64,000 nucleotides of DNA from Motacilla alba alba (lineage: Eukaryota; Chordata; Aves; Passeriformes; Motacillidae), in the NCBI RefSeq assembly GCF_015832195.1, contig NC_052019.1, positions 44,581,016 through 44,645,015 of the forward strand, given 5' to 3'. The translations under genes were made by a program, and so were the position numbers. Positions 13,111 to 26,394 of this stretch are shown piece after piece. The stretch's first letter is position 1. Every line of letters begins with the position of its first letter. The notes beneath the pieces are model-generated. The model was given only the letters and a program-made list of their open reading frames with translations, did not search any database and was not told the DNA's origin.

Positions 13111-14194
13111 TCGTACACTCTACATCCTGATCGGTTCCTATCAGCTTTTCTCAGCTCACTGCAGGAGGGGAGGGGAAAATCAAGAAGGTTTTCCCTTTAT
13201 GTTTTCATAAAATGAAATTTTGCCACATCTTTACAAATTCAGCCAAAACAAATTCTGACCATCACATTAATGGCTACATCTGCCCAGTGACTTGGCTCGT
13301 GACCACAATATTTAGGTATTTAGCTCTTCAGTTATCCAAATATAAAGGTATTTAGCTCTTTATAAACACAAATATTTAGATGTGTCCACAGTAGTTGTTG
13401 CTGTACTTCAAGACTATCACTGAGACAGATACAGGTACATGGCTTAGTCTTGTTTGGTGGCAATGGATCAGACTAAAGAGAACTTAAAGATGTAGATAAA
13501 ATTTACCAGTCTCTGATAAAACACACTATTTACTGTCATTTTATCCAGATGCAACAATGGACTAAGCAAGCTGAATCAAAACAGGGGAGGGAATGTTTTT
13601 TTCAGACAACTACAAAAAAAATTATATCTCAAGTGTATGAAGTATTTTCTCAGCAGAGTCCTTCCAACCCAAAGAGCCATCTCTTACAGGGCATATTCAA
13701 AGAGAGAGAATTGCTGGGTGAAAAGAAATTAACAGATTCTCTGCATCTGCAGAGAGTTCATTCCACATATTGGGCCTTCCACTATAATAATAACAATGTA
13801 TTATTCATGGAAATGTATGCAAAAACCAAACAAGAGGAGCTATCCATATGCACTAAATACCCACGCTAGTTTTGAAAGGCAGCTCAGAAGGAATGGTAGC
13901 CTTTTATCCATCCTGTCATTTACAAGCCAGGTAACTCAGCTCTCAAGTGCCAACAGATTGCACGCTCCCAAACGTAACTCATCGTGTTTGTTGGTGATAA
14001 AACAAGATTAGGAGAAAGGGGGATGGAATAAAGCTTCCTGTGGGGAACACTGCCCACACCAGTATATGGCTTTTCCCCACTTTCATTTAAGGCACAGGTA
14101 AACCTTGTTAGCTTTTTTTATACACCTCCAATTATGATCAAGAGGCAGGTAGGCCTGCCACATGAAGAAAGGTATTTCTGAACTGAAGCAATGA

Positions 14195-14220
14195 AATATA
14201 TATATTTATATATATATATA
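14195..14220. repeat. (TA)n microsatellite
   Basis: Alternating TA with one TTTA interruption, 26 bases, ending in ATACACC. Confidence 0.9.
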
Positions 14221-16324
14221 CACCAGCTCAGCTTTGCTCCCTTTCAAAGCATGATGATTACCTCTCACAGATGCAATGACAAGAGGCGCCTTTGGCAATC
14301 CCACGGTCCCCTTCTCCTTCTGAGAACTGGCAGAATGAAGGGGAAGAAAAGCCCAGAAGCCTTTTTTAGCCTCCTTATTTTTCTTTGTCACATCATTAAG
14401 GGTTCAATGAATCTCCAATTAAATTTCCCTGACTGCTGTCACCATTTTGATTGATAGGTGTCCTTGGATCAACCTCAGTAGGGCATGTTGTTGCACCGAA
14501 CTCCCCCTTTCCACTCACCATCCATTATCAGCCCCTTGTCATCATTACCTTCACATGTCAGTTCATTTACCACAGAAATGGTGTCACCAACCGATAGGGG
14601 AAATAGAAAAACATTTGTTACAAATAGGGAAAAACATTAATAAATCAGGTTGTGCTTCAGCCTGAAACTCATGGAGAAATAGTTTATCTCCAGTGTGCTT
14701 GTTTACCAGTAGCCCTCATATAAAACTCTAAACAACACACACACACATAAATACTCATTCTCAGAAGGAACAAACAAACAGGGCAGAGCTCTGTGCAGAT
14801 AAAGTTAGAACAGGTTTTACAGCTCTGGACTTTCTTCATTTTGAACCCTCAAAAAAATCTGGATTCTTGAGTTACTTCAAAACCCTGACACACTAACAAG
14901 ATTTAAGCTATAGAGATTAAGAGTCTTTGCTACTGACACTATCTGGAGATTTTCTACCAAAACAGTTTTTCATCAGAAAGCAAACATTTTGTCAAAATTA
15001 AAGCCATTTTTACAAAAAGTTTCATTTGTGATGAACTCCTGATTGCAAAAACAAAAAAAAAAAACCAAAAACCAACCAAACAAACAAAAAACCCCAAAAC
15101 ATCAGGAAGAAGAATATTTTAGGCTTCTAGAAATCTTTTTTTTTCCACTCATCTGTTTAGGAACCTTATAATAAAAAGGTATCATTAAAAAAATGAAATG
15201 TACAAAGTACAATATAAAATTTTAAATTTGTGGGAAAAGTATTTAATTTTACTTTAAATTTGATTCAAAAGTTACATAAAAATTTTCTTCTGACTTGTGA
15301 AGCTTTCGGTCAGAATTTGGCTCTATTTGGGAACTCCTCTGAGACTCAGAATATCTACATGGGGTGGGAGCACCATTCTGTGTTTGGCACCAGTGCAAGA
15401 AGCTGTGCACACAGATTTCAGGTTACACATGAACTGACCTAGCTAGGGCAATAGCCAGGTTTTTGTTCCCTGTTTGTTCAGCATCTTGTGGAGTAGGAAC
15501 CTGTTTGTGACAGACATGCCTGTCCCTCCTGTGATTTATCATATAAAAAAGTCTTTATACATTTCACACCAAGGACTGTATCCCCAAGGACTGACACAGA
15601 ACCACTGCTGCAATCCCTCATCTTTTTTTCTCTGATCACCATGAAAGGATGGAAACACTCCTAGAAGCCTGGCAATTGACAACTCAGCAGGGAAGGCCTG
15701 CCTTTCAAAAACAAATAAGTAAAACCAGAACAGCCTTACTAAATTATTTGTAAATGAAACCTAACTACAAGTGTTCTGCAACACACCATCATCCCCATTG
15801 CAGCAACAGCTCCCGGTATGGGAGGCAGCCAGCACACACTGCCCCGAAACCCTTAGGGCTCAAGGAGCCACAGCTGCCTCTCATTTGAATGAGTTTCATT
15901 CTTTGCTAGAGTTTTATCCACCCCAGTAAGAGACACATGTGTCCCTGAAACAGACTAGACAGTTTTACCCCAGATCCAGTCCAGTCCTTACCTGTAGTTC
16001 CCATGAGCTCCATCTATTCCCAGGAAGACAGCCAACCTCACAACAGGGGAAGACCAGCTTTTCCCTTAGGAAATGTTTGGAAGACCATCTCAGCAATTAA
16101 AAAGCTTCACTGCTATTGAAATTAAGAGGATTAATGCTTTTAAACCCCAGGGATCCCTGGTTCATCAATCCACCCACACACACTTTTTCCTATCTGCTTA
16201 TAACTAATTGTAGCTGGTGCTTCCAGGAGCAGCAGGACAGTGAGTTCACGTGCGGCAAGGGCTGCTTGGTGAGCAGAGGCTGCAGGTTTGCAAAGGCCAC
16301 TCCAGAGCACCACAGCACCTTGCA

Positions 16325-16365
16325 ATTTGCCCTGATTTATTATGCAATTAGCAGTGAGTGCATCT
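16325..16365. promoter_or_regulatory. Candidate POU/homeodomain site cluster
   Basis: The stretch CTGATTTATTATGCAATTAG (16332-16351) combines a POU-like TATGCAAT with an overlapping CAATTAG homeodomain core, followed by GCAGTGAGTG. Motif density is the only evidence. Confidence 0.2.
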
Positions 16366-17934
16366 CAGTGCACTGCAAGAGACAACACTGGCAGAGCTCA
16401 GTGTTTAAAGCTGACTTTGTACTCAGGCACCTAAATAACTGCCCTGGTTTTCTTCACTGATTTCAATGCAAATTCTGTCTGAAAATGAGCTTCTACAGAT
16501 TCTCAATGCGGAAAATCTCAATCAAAGACCACAAAACTATGAACCATGATTTTAAATGGATGACTTTTATGTGGCCTCATCAGACTGAATGCTACAGACA
16601 CAGAGAAGAAACTTGGTTTACTGTAAAGCCACAGTGCAAAAGCTTACTGTGGAATGGAGATGCATAGACAGACCAGAGATGAGGAATTCCTGTGGGAAAT
16701 CAAGTTATGTGCTAGCTATAAAAACCATGGAGATGTGGAGAAGGATTTCAACACGTATGCATTGACCATGATAAACACTGGGCACACAAGGGCTAGGTGG
16801 ATCACATATGGCTGCTCCCCATACCCAGACCATGGCACCAGCTGGCAAAAGATGGGGTGAACATAACCTTGCAAAGGTCAATGTGGTTTCAATTGCCCAA
16901 TTTCCTCTGTACTTGCTTTTGTTCAGCTGAAATCCTCTGTTCGTGGCTAAACTCTCAACCCCTGGGCCCCTCACAAGATGGATCAGAAAAAGGACGAAGT
17001 CACCCACTGCATTTCTATTGAATATTTGTTCCAGTGGCTGCCACTTGCTTGGTGGGAAAAGGGAGATAGAGCAAGATAATTAACTTGGGCTTTTTTTGGA
17101 GGGGTATTCTGAGGTCTCTGAGCATGCCCCAGCTCCCATAGCCTATTGAATGTGTCCTCAAGGCAGCTTCCTTTCCCTTTGCAATTCACAGCAGCATCTC
17201 TGGTTTAATTCTGTGCAATATTCAAAGCCTCTAACCCAGCAAATAAAATAATTTTGTAGGGTAGAATCACTCCTGAATCACACTTTGACTAAAAAAAACT
17301 TCTTCTAACTCTGACAGGAACATGGGCAAAACAAAAGCACAGAGAAAAGAAAAAATTAAGTTAATCCTGGGCAAGAGTGTCCAGAGTGAACTAGAGCCTT
17401 TCACCAATAGGAATGGGATGTAATGCTGCTCTTGCTATCACAGGAGAAACTTCTGCTGCCACAATGTGTCTTTTTCCAGTATTTGTACATTTCTTCCTCT
17501 CCTTGCAAGCAAACTGAGAAGATTAAGATAAAGAAATGCCAAGCTGCTAAAAGAGCCAGATCAGACATCAGAGAAATAAAAATGAAATAAAATCCAACCA
17601 CACACACCTTCTAGTGGTCCTGTTTGTAGGAGATGTCTGAATTGCAGTCAGAAAACGAGGGAAAAGCACTGAAGGGATGGGAGGGCTCTCCCCAACCCTG
17701 CAGGCCTTGAGCAAACCCTGGGCTTTCTTTGGGCGTTGGGTGCTGCACACATTTTCCTCTTGCTTTTTCTCAAGTCACCAGCTTGACCACACGAAGAAGA
17801 GTTTACTTAAAAATAAACCAAGCAATAATTCAGGCTTTTCAAGGAAAAAAAAAAATTAAAATCAACTATCATTCACAGCCTTAAGACCAAATTCATCAAG
17901 AGAGATCGGCAAGAGAGATTCTTCCCTCCTGTAA

Positions 17935-18599
17935 TGTTGGAACTCAGAATGTCCCGCAGACATTCTCGGATGTTCCAGACCCAGGTCAGAAGCATCTGAG
18001 ACCCTGGCATGCAGCCAGAAACCCCTGTGGCTTTGAATCTGACCCATGGAACAATTTACCAACTTTGCAGGAAGAACAAGAAGTCACAAAAGTTTAGGTA
18101 TTGTAGTAGAAGTAGTCACAAAGTGAAAGGAAGGATTTTTGAGTGCTGTACAAGGGGGTTTTAAGCCTTGTACACAAGGGTCCAAGTTTTGTACATGGGG
18201 GTCAGGAGTTTTAAGATGGAGGGATTTGGGTGTGCCCTGTCCACTTTCTTTCTTCTTCCTAGCCTCCATGTCTTTGATGATGTTGGCACTCACAGATTGG
18301 TCTAGAGTAGAAAGTCACCATTCAATATAGATAGTAGGCATTGGGGAAAAAGTATAAACATGTAGTACGTAATATATGATATAAAAGATGGCACCGGCCC
18401 CCTGGGAGGGCAGTGTGCCTTTGTCTGAGCTGCTGAACGGGCCACAGCAGTTCAGAAGAAGAATCTTTTAGATAACCAACAATAAACTACCTTGAGACTG
18501 GACAACAGAGGACTGCTGAGTCTTTCTTCAAAGGCACGGGTTGGAAAAGGGACTTTTCCATCTTTCAGGGTCACCCCAATCCGGGGGTGAGACCCGACA
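17935..18599 (+). mobile_element. ERVK-like solo LTR with 6-bp target-site duplication
   Basis: A 665-bp element beginning TGTTGGAACT and ending GACCCGACA, flanked on both sides by the identical hexamer CTGTAA (17929-17934 and 18600-18605). It has a TATA box TATAAAAG at 18380-18387 and AATAAA at 18481-18486, about 100 bases apart, followed by a U5-like end with CCCCAATCCGGGGGTGAGAC. TG...CA ends, a 6-bp duplication and the U3-R-U5 order make a solo LTR left by recombination of a betaretrovirus-like (ERVK) provirus the best reading. No internal viral genes are present. Confidence 0.93.
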
Positions 18600-18654
18600 C
18601 TGTAAAGCCAGGCTGCCCCTCAGGTGAGCCTCTGCACAGCAGCCACACCTGGGC

Positions 18655-18900
18655 CCCCGGGACGCCTGAAACAAGGCCTGAAGGAGAAGCTCAGCTGGAG
18701 GACATTTTTAGGCAGCGCTAGGTGGAAAAGCAGCGTGTTTGCACTGCCCTCACACCTCCGTGCCTGTGGCTCTTTGTCGATGCAGAGGCCGGCCTGAGAA
18801 GCGGAGCTCCCGGCGAGCTCTGCCGGCTCCGCGGCAGCCCCGCACCTGAGCACCGCACAGCGCCTCGGCAGCGCCTCAGGGGGAAAACGCACTCGAGAAA
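18655..18900. promoter_or_regulatory. CpG island, candidate orphan promoter
   Basis: By direct count there are 20 CpG dinucleotides in about 245 bases, in GC-rich sequence (visibly well above 55% G+C), whereas the surrounding kilobases are AT-rich and CpG-poor. It begins some 50 bases after the right TSD of the solo LTR. No coding exon is recognisable in it, so it may be the promoter of a non-coding transcript or an unmethylated regulatory element. Confidence 0.6.
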
Positions 18901-20352
18901 GGGCAGAAAGGCACAGTGAGGAGTGAGGGGGAAATGATTAAAACAGCCCTGAAAGCACCGTGAGGAGAGCAAAAGGAGAAGGGCATAAGGTGATGCCCCT
19001 GCAGCCAGTGGAGCAGAAGCCCCATGCCTGAGCTGAGGGGCATTTCCTGCAGCTGTGACTGATTTAAATCAATCATCATTAAATTATCATATTTGAGAGA
19101 TGGAAAACAATTAAAATATTATTCCTGATGACTAAGCAAGCCTAAGTGCCATGAAAATGAGTTGTTCAGCACCATCACTATCAAAAATGAAGTTCACTTT
19201 GGATGTGAAATATGTCTGATGAGCATGATGAAAAAAATGGTGTTAATTTGAGCAAGTGAATAAAATAAGAATTTTTCTGACTATCTATCAGTTGTTTAAC
19301 AGGGTATATGCTATCAAATTAAGAAGTGCAAAGGGGAGCGACTCCAGAGACAGGAGATCTTGTCAAGTTCAGCACAGTTCAGCTTTTCTGGACCTCTCTC
19401 AGCTCGGCACAGTTCAAATCACGAAGAGAAACCATCAGGAACTACTAAAAAAAGAATTGATTGCAAAGGTCTTCTGAAACTATTACCCAGTGTTAGATTG
19501 AAAGGAGATTTTATATTTTTTTCCTCACACACACACCAAACTAAAGCTCAGCCAGGAAGATTTTTAAGGGCCTGAAAGCTACAAACAGTGAACAGGGAAT
19601 TTCTTACCTAGCTATGCCTGCAGCTGGGCTGGAAATTTTTAGTCTGAGTCCTACCACATGTTTCAGAGAGCACAGAGCTTTGCTGTGAAGACTTAAGGCA
19701 AAAGGACATACATCACATCTCAGTGAGCTGATTCCAGAGTTAATTTCCTCATTGTTAAAATCTGCCTTTTGTTTTGTAGCCCTCAGCTTTCAGCCTTCAG
19801 ATCTCAATGCACCCTTGTGTACTCGACTGAAGAGCTCTTTAGCTAAAGAAAACATGGTTACATTCAGTCTTTGATCAAATCACTTTCTGGTCTTTTCTTT
19901 GTCAAAGGGTTTGGGCAGGGTTTCCAGGAAGCTCCTACATCTTTCACTGTGAAGGGCAATCATGGAAAATGCAGAGTGTTATTCCAGAAGTATCTTCATA
20001 GAGGCTTGATACAGACCTTACCCTCTTAACTTTACACCTCTTTTAAAAGACTGTCATTCAGCCATACCTTCTTTGAGGATATATAATCACACTAAAAATT
20101 GAAGCTGGGTACTCCCCCATATTGGCACAAAAGGCCAGCTATTTCCCAGCTTTGCATCTTACAGAATTCAGGGAACCTCACACACTGATCAGAAGGAGGT
20201 TAATACAGACCAAACAAAAATATTTAAATACACAACACAGAGGATCCTACTAATTTTAAAGCACTGTTTCAATTAGAATCTGGTTGTTTGGGTTTTTTTC
20301 CCCTTAACCTAATTCACTTGTATTTTCTTTTTAATAATAACTAAAATGAAGG

Positions 20353-20367
20353 CCCCCCCCCCCCCCC
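20353..20367. repeat. Poly-C run
   Basis: Fifteen consecutive C residues within AT-rich DNA. Length is likely polymorphic and also prone to sequencing error. Confidence 0.95.
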
Positions 20368-20533
20368 AGCTGTTTGCATGAAGGAAGGCACACACAGGAA
20401 CAGTTTGATGTCCATTTCACTGCAATAGTGAGTAAAAAAGCAGGTATAAGAAAATTATGCAGAATTATTATCACCATTAACACCATTTGTCATCACCCAA
20501 ATGTGCTGGTGGGTATACTGTTTGTATTTTTTT

Positions 20534-20559
20534 CACACACACACACACACACACACACA
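20534..20559. repeat. (CA)13 microsatellite
   Basis: Thirteen perfect CA units, preceded by a T-run. Confidence 0.97.
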
Positions 20560-22394
20560 AACCTGGATATAAACACCCCCAGGGAGCAGATTCTTTGGGA
20601 CAGAGCATCTCTCTTGGCTCTGCTACTGCAGCATCACAGTCCCAACTCTCTTGGAGCTGCTGGCTGCTCTTGTAACATACCCACCAGCACTCAGGGGAGA
20701 CTATAGACGCAAAGCAACCCATGGCTCCCAGCCCCTCCGGTCATCTAAGGAGGCAGAAGGTCCATAAGGTGACACCAGACTCAGACTTCTCTTTGTAAGC
20801 ACAAAAATAATGGTTTAAATACATAATATCCACCTCCTGAAGGGAAAGACCTCCTGTTTTATTCTACTCCCATGATGTCCCACAGCTGTGCCTTTGAACT
20901 AGACTTTTTTTCCCCATTGTTAAAGAGTCATGACATTTTCTTGATTTAGCACTTGAGGGTTTGTTTAAAAATATGAGCCACCTAATTTGTAAATCTTAAC
21001 CAGCAACACAAGCCATCTGTGCATATTTATAAAGTACACTGGCTGGAGATACGTTAATGATGGAATATGGCACACATGCATATTCCTGCTTGGGATATAT
21101 TTTTTAAATGCTCTTTTTCTCCAGAGGAGGCAAATGACTAATTGCTTCTGTTGTTTAGGTGCTTGAAGTGGAAAATGGGCATTTCTGCTGTTCTGCCTCC
21201 ATTTCCAGGTGTTAAGTCCACACATGTACAATAAACATAAAGTAATCCACAAATGTTCAAATCTTGGCAAAAACTCCCTCTCTGCCCTCTTGCCCCTAGG
21301 CTAGGACTAATTGCTGCCTGCATGTTTATGTCAAACTGTCCCAGATGTTTTATGATTTGCTCTTGTGAAATGAAAATCGATCTGAAAACATGTGAATGAA
21401 TCCAAGGTTAATCACACTCCTGCTACTGACTCCAGCTTCCCTGCTGCACACCTTCAAAAACAGGGGCACTGCTCATGTTTTATCCTCATCCAAAAACAAA
21501 TTCAGGTTCCTAAAGCATTATCTCTTTGGAATTTAAATGACCAAAGACTAACCATGATGCTGAAACAACATCACACTATGCTGAATTGCCAGAAAGATTC
21601 CAGGTGCTCCAGTCCTGCTCTGCATACTGGAAAAATCACGGCCAAGCCATAGATTTCTGCTCACATACAATCCTAATAACAACCTCAAACCAAGAGCACC
21701 TCACCCATTTCCCCTGGGCTTTCTTCAAGGCCTCCTGTATCCTGGGAATTCATGCCAAAAGCAATGGGAGCTGCTGCTGAGAGAGAGAGAGAGATGTGGT
21801 CACAGTTTTCATCTTCATGTGGTCAATCTGGACCCCTTCACTGAGCAATCCCAACACCAGGAAAGAGCATTGCTGACTCTCCATCCAAACATTATAGCTG
21901 TGCTAAATAAACTAAAGATGCATTTGGCCAGGCAGATAAACAAAAGAATTTTGTGTTCCTCCTTCTAGTCCATAAATAAATGTATGCATTGAAAAATGAG
22001 GCATGGTTGGACTGACCCTTTCCAGCTCATTGGCTGCAGGAAAGTATTTTGAAAATTACTTTAATACATATTTACTCAATGAACCAGAATGATTCACTTC
22101 AGCACATGAATATGCCTTATTAAAAACTGCTTACACATAGGTTACTCAAACCAGCCCCCTTTTTTTAACTCTCTAAGGCATGTATGAAATATCATGTTCG
22201 TTATATGTAGGTCTGGGAAACCTTTATTTCACCTATCTTCTCCTAGAGAAAAGAGCATGTTTTAAAAAGAGCTGCATAAAAATGATTGCAATAAGTGCTG
22301 CAGATGCTATGAACTGGCTGGAGGAAGTCTGTCTGCAACTGAAGTTGAGCGATGAGCCAGCCTGGGGTGACAAGTTTTTAGTAAGGCCTGTTGG

Positions 22395-22612
22395 GGAATA
22401 GGACAAGAGGGAATTGCTTTAAACTGAAGGAGGGTAAATTCAGACTAGATACAAAGAAGAAATATTTTACTATGAGGACAGTTAAACACTGGAACAGGTT
22501 GCCCAGACAGGTCATAGGTGTCCCATGATGGGGTTTTGAGCAACCTGATCTAGTTGAAGATGTCCCTGCTCATTGCAGGGAAGTTGGCCTGTAAAGGTCC
22601 CTTTCAGGGACT
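22395..22612 (+). mobile_element. CR1 LINE 3' fragment (plus)
   Basis: Matches the 3' end region of avian CR1: GGACAAGAGGGAATTG near the start, AACACTGGAACAGGTTGCCC at about 22485-22504, and GAGCAACCTGATCTAGTTGA in the middle. It ends in TGTAAAGGTCCCTTTCAG, short of the usual tail repeats. Typical 5'-truncated CR1 without target-site duplication. Confidence 0.9.
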
Positions 22613-25600
22613 TAACACATTCTTCAGGGAATAATTCAGGGAATTAACACATTCTTTGAATCTGTGTTTCTTCTTCTATGCAGGAAGCATATAAAGCTTC
22701 CTGCAGAGGATGCAGCCCCTCCCCCCCCAGGGTGCAGAGACACTTCTGCAAAATGTTCCAAAAAGGCTCATTTTTCATTGGGATAAGGAAACCTTTCCAT
22801 TATGCTCATCCTCTGTGACAGGTCAGCCCACTCACTATGTGAGCCTGCATCGCCTGATGGGCTGGGGCCGAGCAGCCTGAGGAAAAGTGCCTTAATTGCT
22901 GGTAATGCAATAGCTCCACTTAGCACCAGCAAAGCAATTCAAAAAGGGAATCAAACATTTTCTGGATGCACATCTAGGGAGCAGCTGGCTGTGTTGGCAT
23001 GTTGCTCCATTACTTAACCACTGGGTCACATGTCTGTGACTACAGATGGCTTTTACATCCGCACCTCTTAAGCAGCATCTGATACCATGACCAAACGCTG
23101 GCCCAAAGGGAGGGATGCAGTCATTCTGACCAGAAAGACTTTTTCCTTTAAATTAAACACCATCTCAGGCAAGGCATCAGAAGGGTTTTCTGTGGCCCCA
23201 TTAGACCCAATGGGAAAAGCCTTCCTCAGCTTCCGCATGGGAAGCACTACCCATCTGCAGTTCACCTGCAGCTCTGCCTTGTAAAGTCCAAGGATGGGCA
23301 AATAAAATTACCTTTCCCCATCAATCTCTCACCAGCACCCCAGGACACCCACACTGCTTCCCATAGAATACTTCTAGTGATGTTTCTTGAAGACATTTTT
23401 TCTCCAACTCCCCTTCATCTCAGTTTTCGTTCTTCCAGGCATCTCTAAGGAATCCACAGCCTCCAGAGGCAGCTGCAAAAACATTCCCATGCCAGTATTT
23501 GCAGTGTAAATCTGCTGGGCTTAATGCTGACACAGCTACAGCTGCTTAGCTGTTGACTGCACAGGGAAGGCAACACAGAAGATCATAAAAGAAGTGCTTT
23601 GGTCTACCTGAGCCAACCTACCAGCAAAGTCAGTGACAGCACAAAATATGAAAGCAGAATGATCCTACAAACAGACCCGAAGGGCATCCACTTGCCAAGT
23701 ACTGGTGCAAAAGTATTCACACTATGGATCCTGCTGTAGGCCAGACACTCTGTGGCACAGAGAAGAAATGGTACAGACCACAGATTCATGATCCCTGGCT
23801 CATTGTACGAACACAGGCTTTGACAAATGCCTTGGTGAACACCTGTGGTTGCTCATCCCCATCCTCAACCACAAGTGTCCAAATGCCCTAACTTTATCAG
23901 AACTACTTACTTGCTTGAATATTTTGATGCTTAGGGTTATATAGTGAAGAATTGTTTTGTTCAAGGAGAACAATGATGGGTGAAAATTGCATAAAGCCCT
24001 TCAGAATGTATTTCCTTATTTGCATGCTTCTCATGCAAGGGAAGCCACGTATGGTAGCAAATATTTTACAAAATCTATTCCACTTGTAGAATAATCCTCC
24101 AGATTATTCCATGTTATTAAGGACCCATGGTATATAAAATGGGAGCAGTACCATATGACATACTTCAGATTAAGCAAAACAATTTGTTTGACTCAAAACG
24201 AAACTTCTCACTCCATGTTTGAGGACAGGCTTTTTGTATTGCTGAAAGCAACTGCTCCCAGAATTAAAAACTGGGGAGTTTCTTTTTTATTTCCCAATTT
24301 CACCATGTTTCCATATACTAGTTGAAAAAAATCTGTCTTTTCCTTCATGCAAAACTGCTTCCAGGACAGACTTGGAAATAGAGCATCAGCCCAAACTGCA
24401 TTCTTATAGCAAATACAGCCCTCACTCCAGCACAGGTGGCACATATGTGAGGAGAGTTTTGCTTTCTTCCCATATAAATATTTAACTGGCTCAGACCCAA
24501 TTTGCCTAAAGGATCAAGCCTTCTCTTCTCGTTGATTGCTCTGCTAACTTCTTATTAGTGCTGGAGATCATCTCCGTGTCTTTAAAAAGAAAGTTGGAAT
24601 AACCATGAAAATGAAGAAATATTTACTAGGGAGAAAGAGGAACGAGGCTTCAATGTTGAGAAAAAAATTAGTTTGAAATCTTCAGTCTAAAGCAGGATGG
24701 GAAATGGAGGAGTTCCTGGAGTTTTTTAAGAGTTCCCAAACAAACAATTTTTTTTCATATGTTTTTTGGAAGCTATGAAGTGGGCTACCTCCCTCTTCAC
24801 TAACAGGTCCACCAAAAAAAGGAGAGGTTTAAGAGGATGCAATTTGGTTTCAGGGTAAGAAACAGACTGGCAGTTAGCTTTTGAAGACAACTATTGCTGC
24901 ATGCTACACAAACCTGTCCCTTAAGTAATGCCATGTACTGAGAATGTTGTCCTTTGCATGTCCCTTTCAGTGCTGTGCCATGGGATTACACATTGTATGA
25001 TTGCTTGCTGAGATTTTGCAAAAACGTGGACAAGATATGGTGTCCCAAACCTGGAAAAATACAAGTGCAGAGAAATTTCCAGAATCAGGTGTGGTTTGGG
25101 ATGTTTGTCCAAAAACAAGTCATTTTAGCCCAGCACTGTGTGCTGATCCTTCCCCATGATCCAAGTCAGTGCTCTGACAGAATGCCACTTGGGCATAGGG
25201 GAATATATACTCTCAGCATGAATCCAAGGACTCAGAGGGGAAAGGAAGGATGGACACAGCTCCAAACTGCTGCTGGAAACAGGAATTGGCTCCTCACTGC
25301 ATTCACCTCCATCCTTAAACAGGTGTTTTTCTCCAGGGCATCAACCCTTTTCATCTCACAACCTTGTGGAGATGAAGCTTGGCACTTGGTATATTTATTT
25401 GGTTCTTAAATCTGTCAAAATTCATCATAATTTGCAAGAACTGTAGAGAAAAGATAGGCAGACATCTTGTCCCAAAGACCATATTTAAGATAGCTTGGCT
25501 CAAAATAACACATTGCTCTTCTCAGCACATGCTGTGTGCAGGTAGCAAATTCTAAAACAAGCAATTTAATTTCTAAAATCTGAAAAAAAATCCTTCTGTG

Positions 25601-26322
25601 ATAAGATTAAGAAGCAGGCAAGAAAGCAATTCTTCTGGGAGGAAAAAAAAACCACAGCTGTGAAATAACCCTTAGGGGCTTTAGAAGGAAGGCTTGATCT
25701 TAGGTGATACATGTGGTCCTGCCTGAAGAGACAGTGCTGGATGACTTACCTGGGGCTCATTCAAAAATCCCTGGTTACCAGCATCCTCAGTGCCAGCAAA
25801 CATGTGTTGGAGCCAGGTTTTAATCGAGAGCTCAGATAAAGAGCATGTTTTCCACTGGGGAATTTGGGTGGTATAAATCTGTACGCTTAACGGGTTTGAG
25901 TCTCGAGGGTAGGCATGCTCCCATTGCAAGTGCTTTTCTTACAGCTAGATAAAAGCCTCCCATAAATAAAGCTTTGAAATCTTCCAGGAGAAGTTAGCTA
26001 TACAAATTTGGGCACATGAAGCTCAGTGTAAGCAATAATTCCACAGATTTTTTATTAGAAAGTAGATATATGGGAGCAGCAATGCATGATAAATCAACAT
26101 ATCTGCCTCTTTACTGGCTTTTATGATAGGCATTAGCAGTAGTGACTGTCACAGAGATCATAACAGCTTTATTTCCACCGTTACTGTAAGACAAAATCAA
26201 ATATAAGCAGTTGATATTATTTTTTAAGTATAAAATCTTTTCTCTTGCTTTGAAGTGGTGACAAAATAATTTCTGGTAAACATCAAATTTGGATGGAGGA
26301 AGGAAGTGGGGAAGAGGTGAAG
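22613..26322. other. Intergenic, no gene seen
   Basis: Directly after the CR1 copy is a short imperfect duplication, with TTAACACATTCTT occurring near 22613 and again near 22648. Beyond this I see no repeat or gene. A 151-codon plus-strand ORF at 24954-25409 has no recognisable domain. Confidence 0.6.
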
Positions 26323-26394
26323 AAGGGAGGGAGGGAGGGAGGAAGGCAGGAAGGAAGGCAGGCAGGAAGGCAGGAAGGAAGGAAGGAAGGAAGG
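26323..26394. repeat. (GGGA)n/(GGAA)n/(GGCA)n microsatellite
   Basis: About 70 bases of purine-rich tetranucleotide repeat that drift from GGGA to GGAA and GGCA. The long open frames across it come from the repeat only. Confidence 0.95.

Larger units (their letters stand above)
5228..17928. other. Intergenic, no gene seen (12.7 kb)
   Basis: Largely unique-looking AT-rich DNA. Short ORFs (up to 127 codons) show no domains. It contains a (TA)n stretch at 14195-14220, an A-rich tract near 15050-15100, a poly-T tract near 8587-8602, and several AT-rich blocks dense in homeodomain or POU core sites (listed as candidate regulatory elements). Confidence 0.65.
18906..22394. other. Intergenic, no gene seen
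   Basis: AT-rich sequence with a 15-base C-run (20353-20367), a (CA)13 microsatellite (20534-20559) and a short (GA)n (21779-21793). No coding exon recognised. Confidence 0.65.

Noticed and set aside
15045..15105. A-rich tract that might be a retrogene poly(A) tail
   Set aside because: No coding remnant or target-site duplication could be seen on either side; simple low complexity.
24954..25409. 151-codon plus-strand ORF
   Set aside because: No recognisable motif and no flanking gene features; isolated in intergenic DNA.
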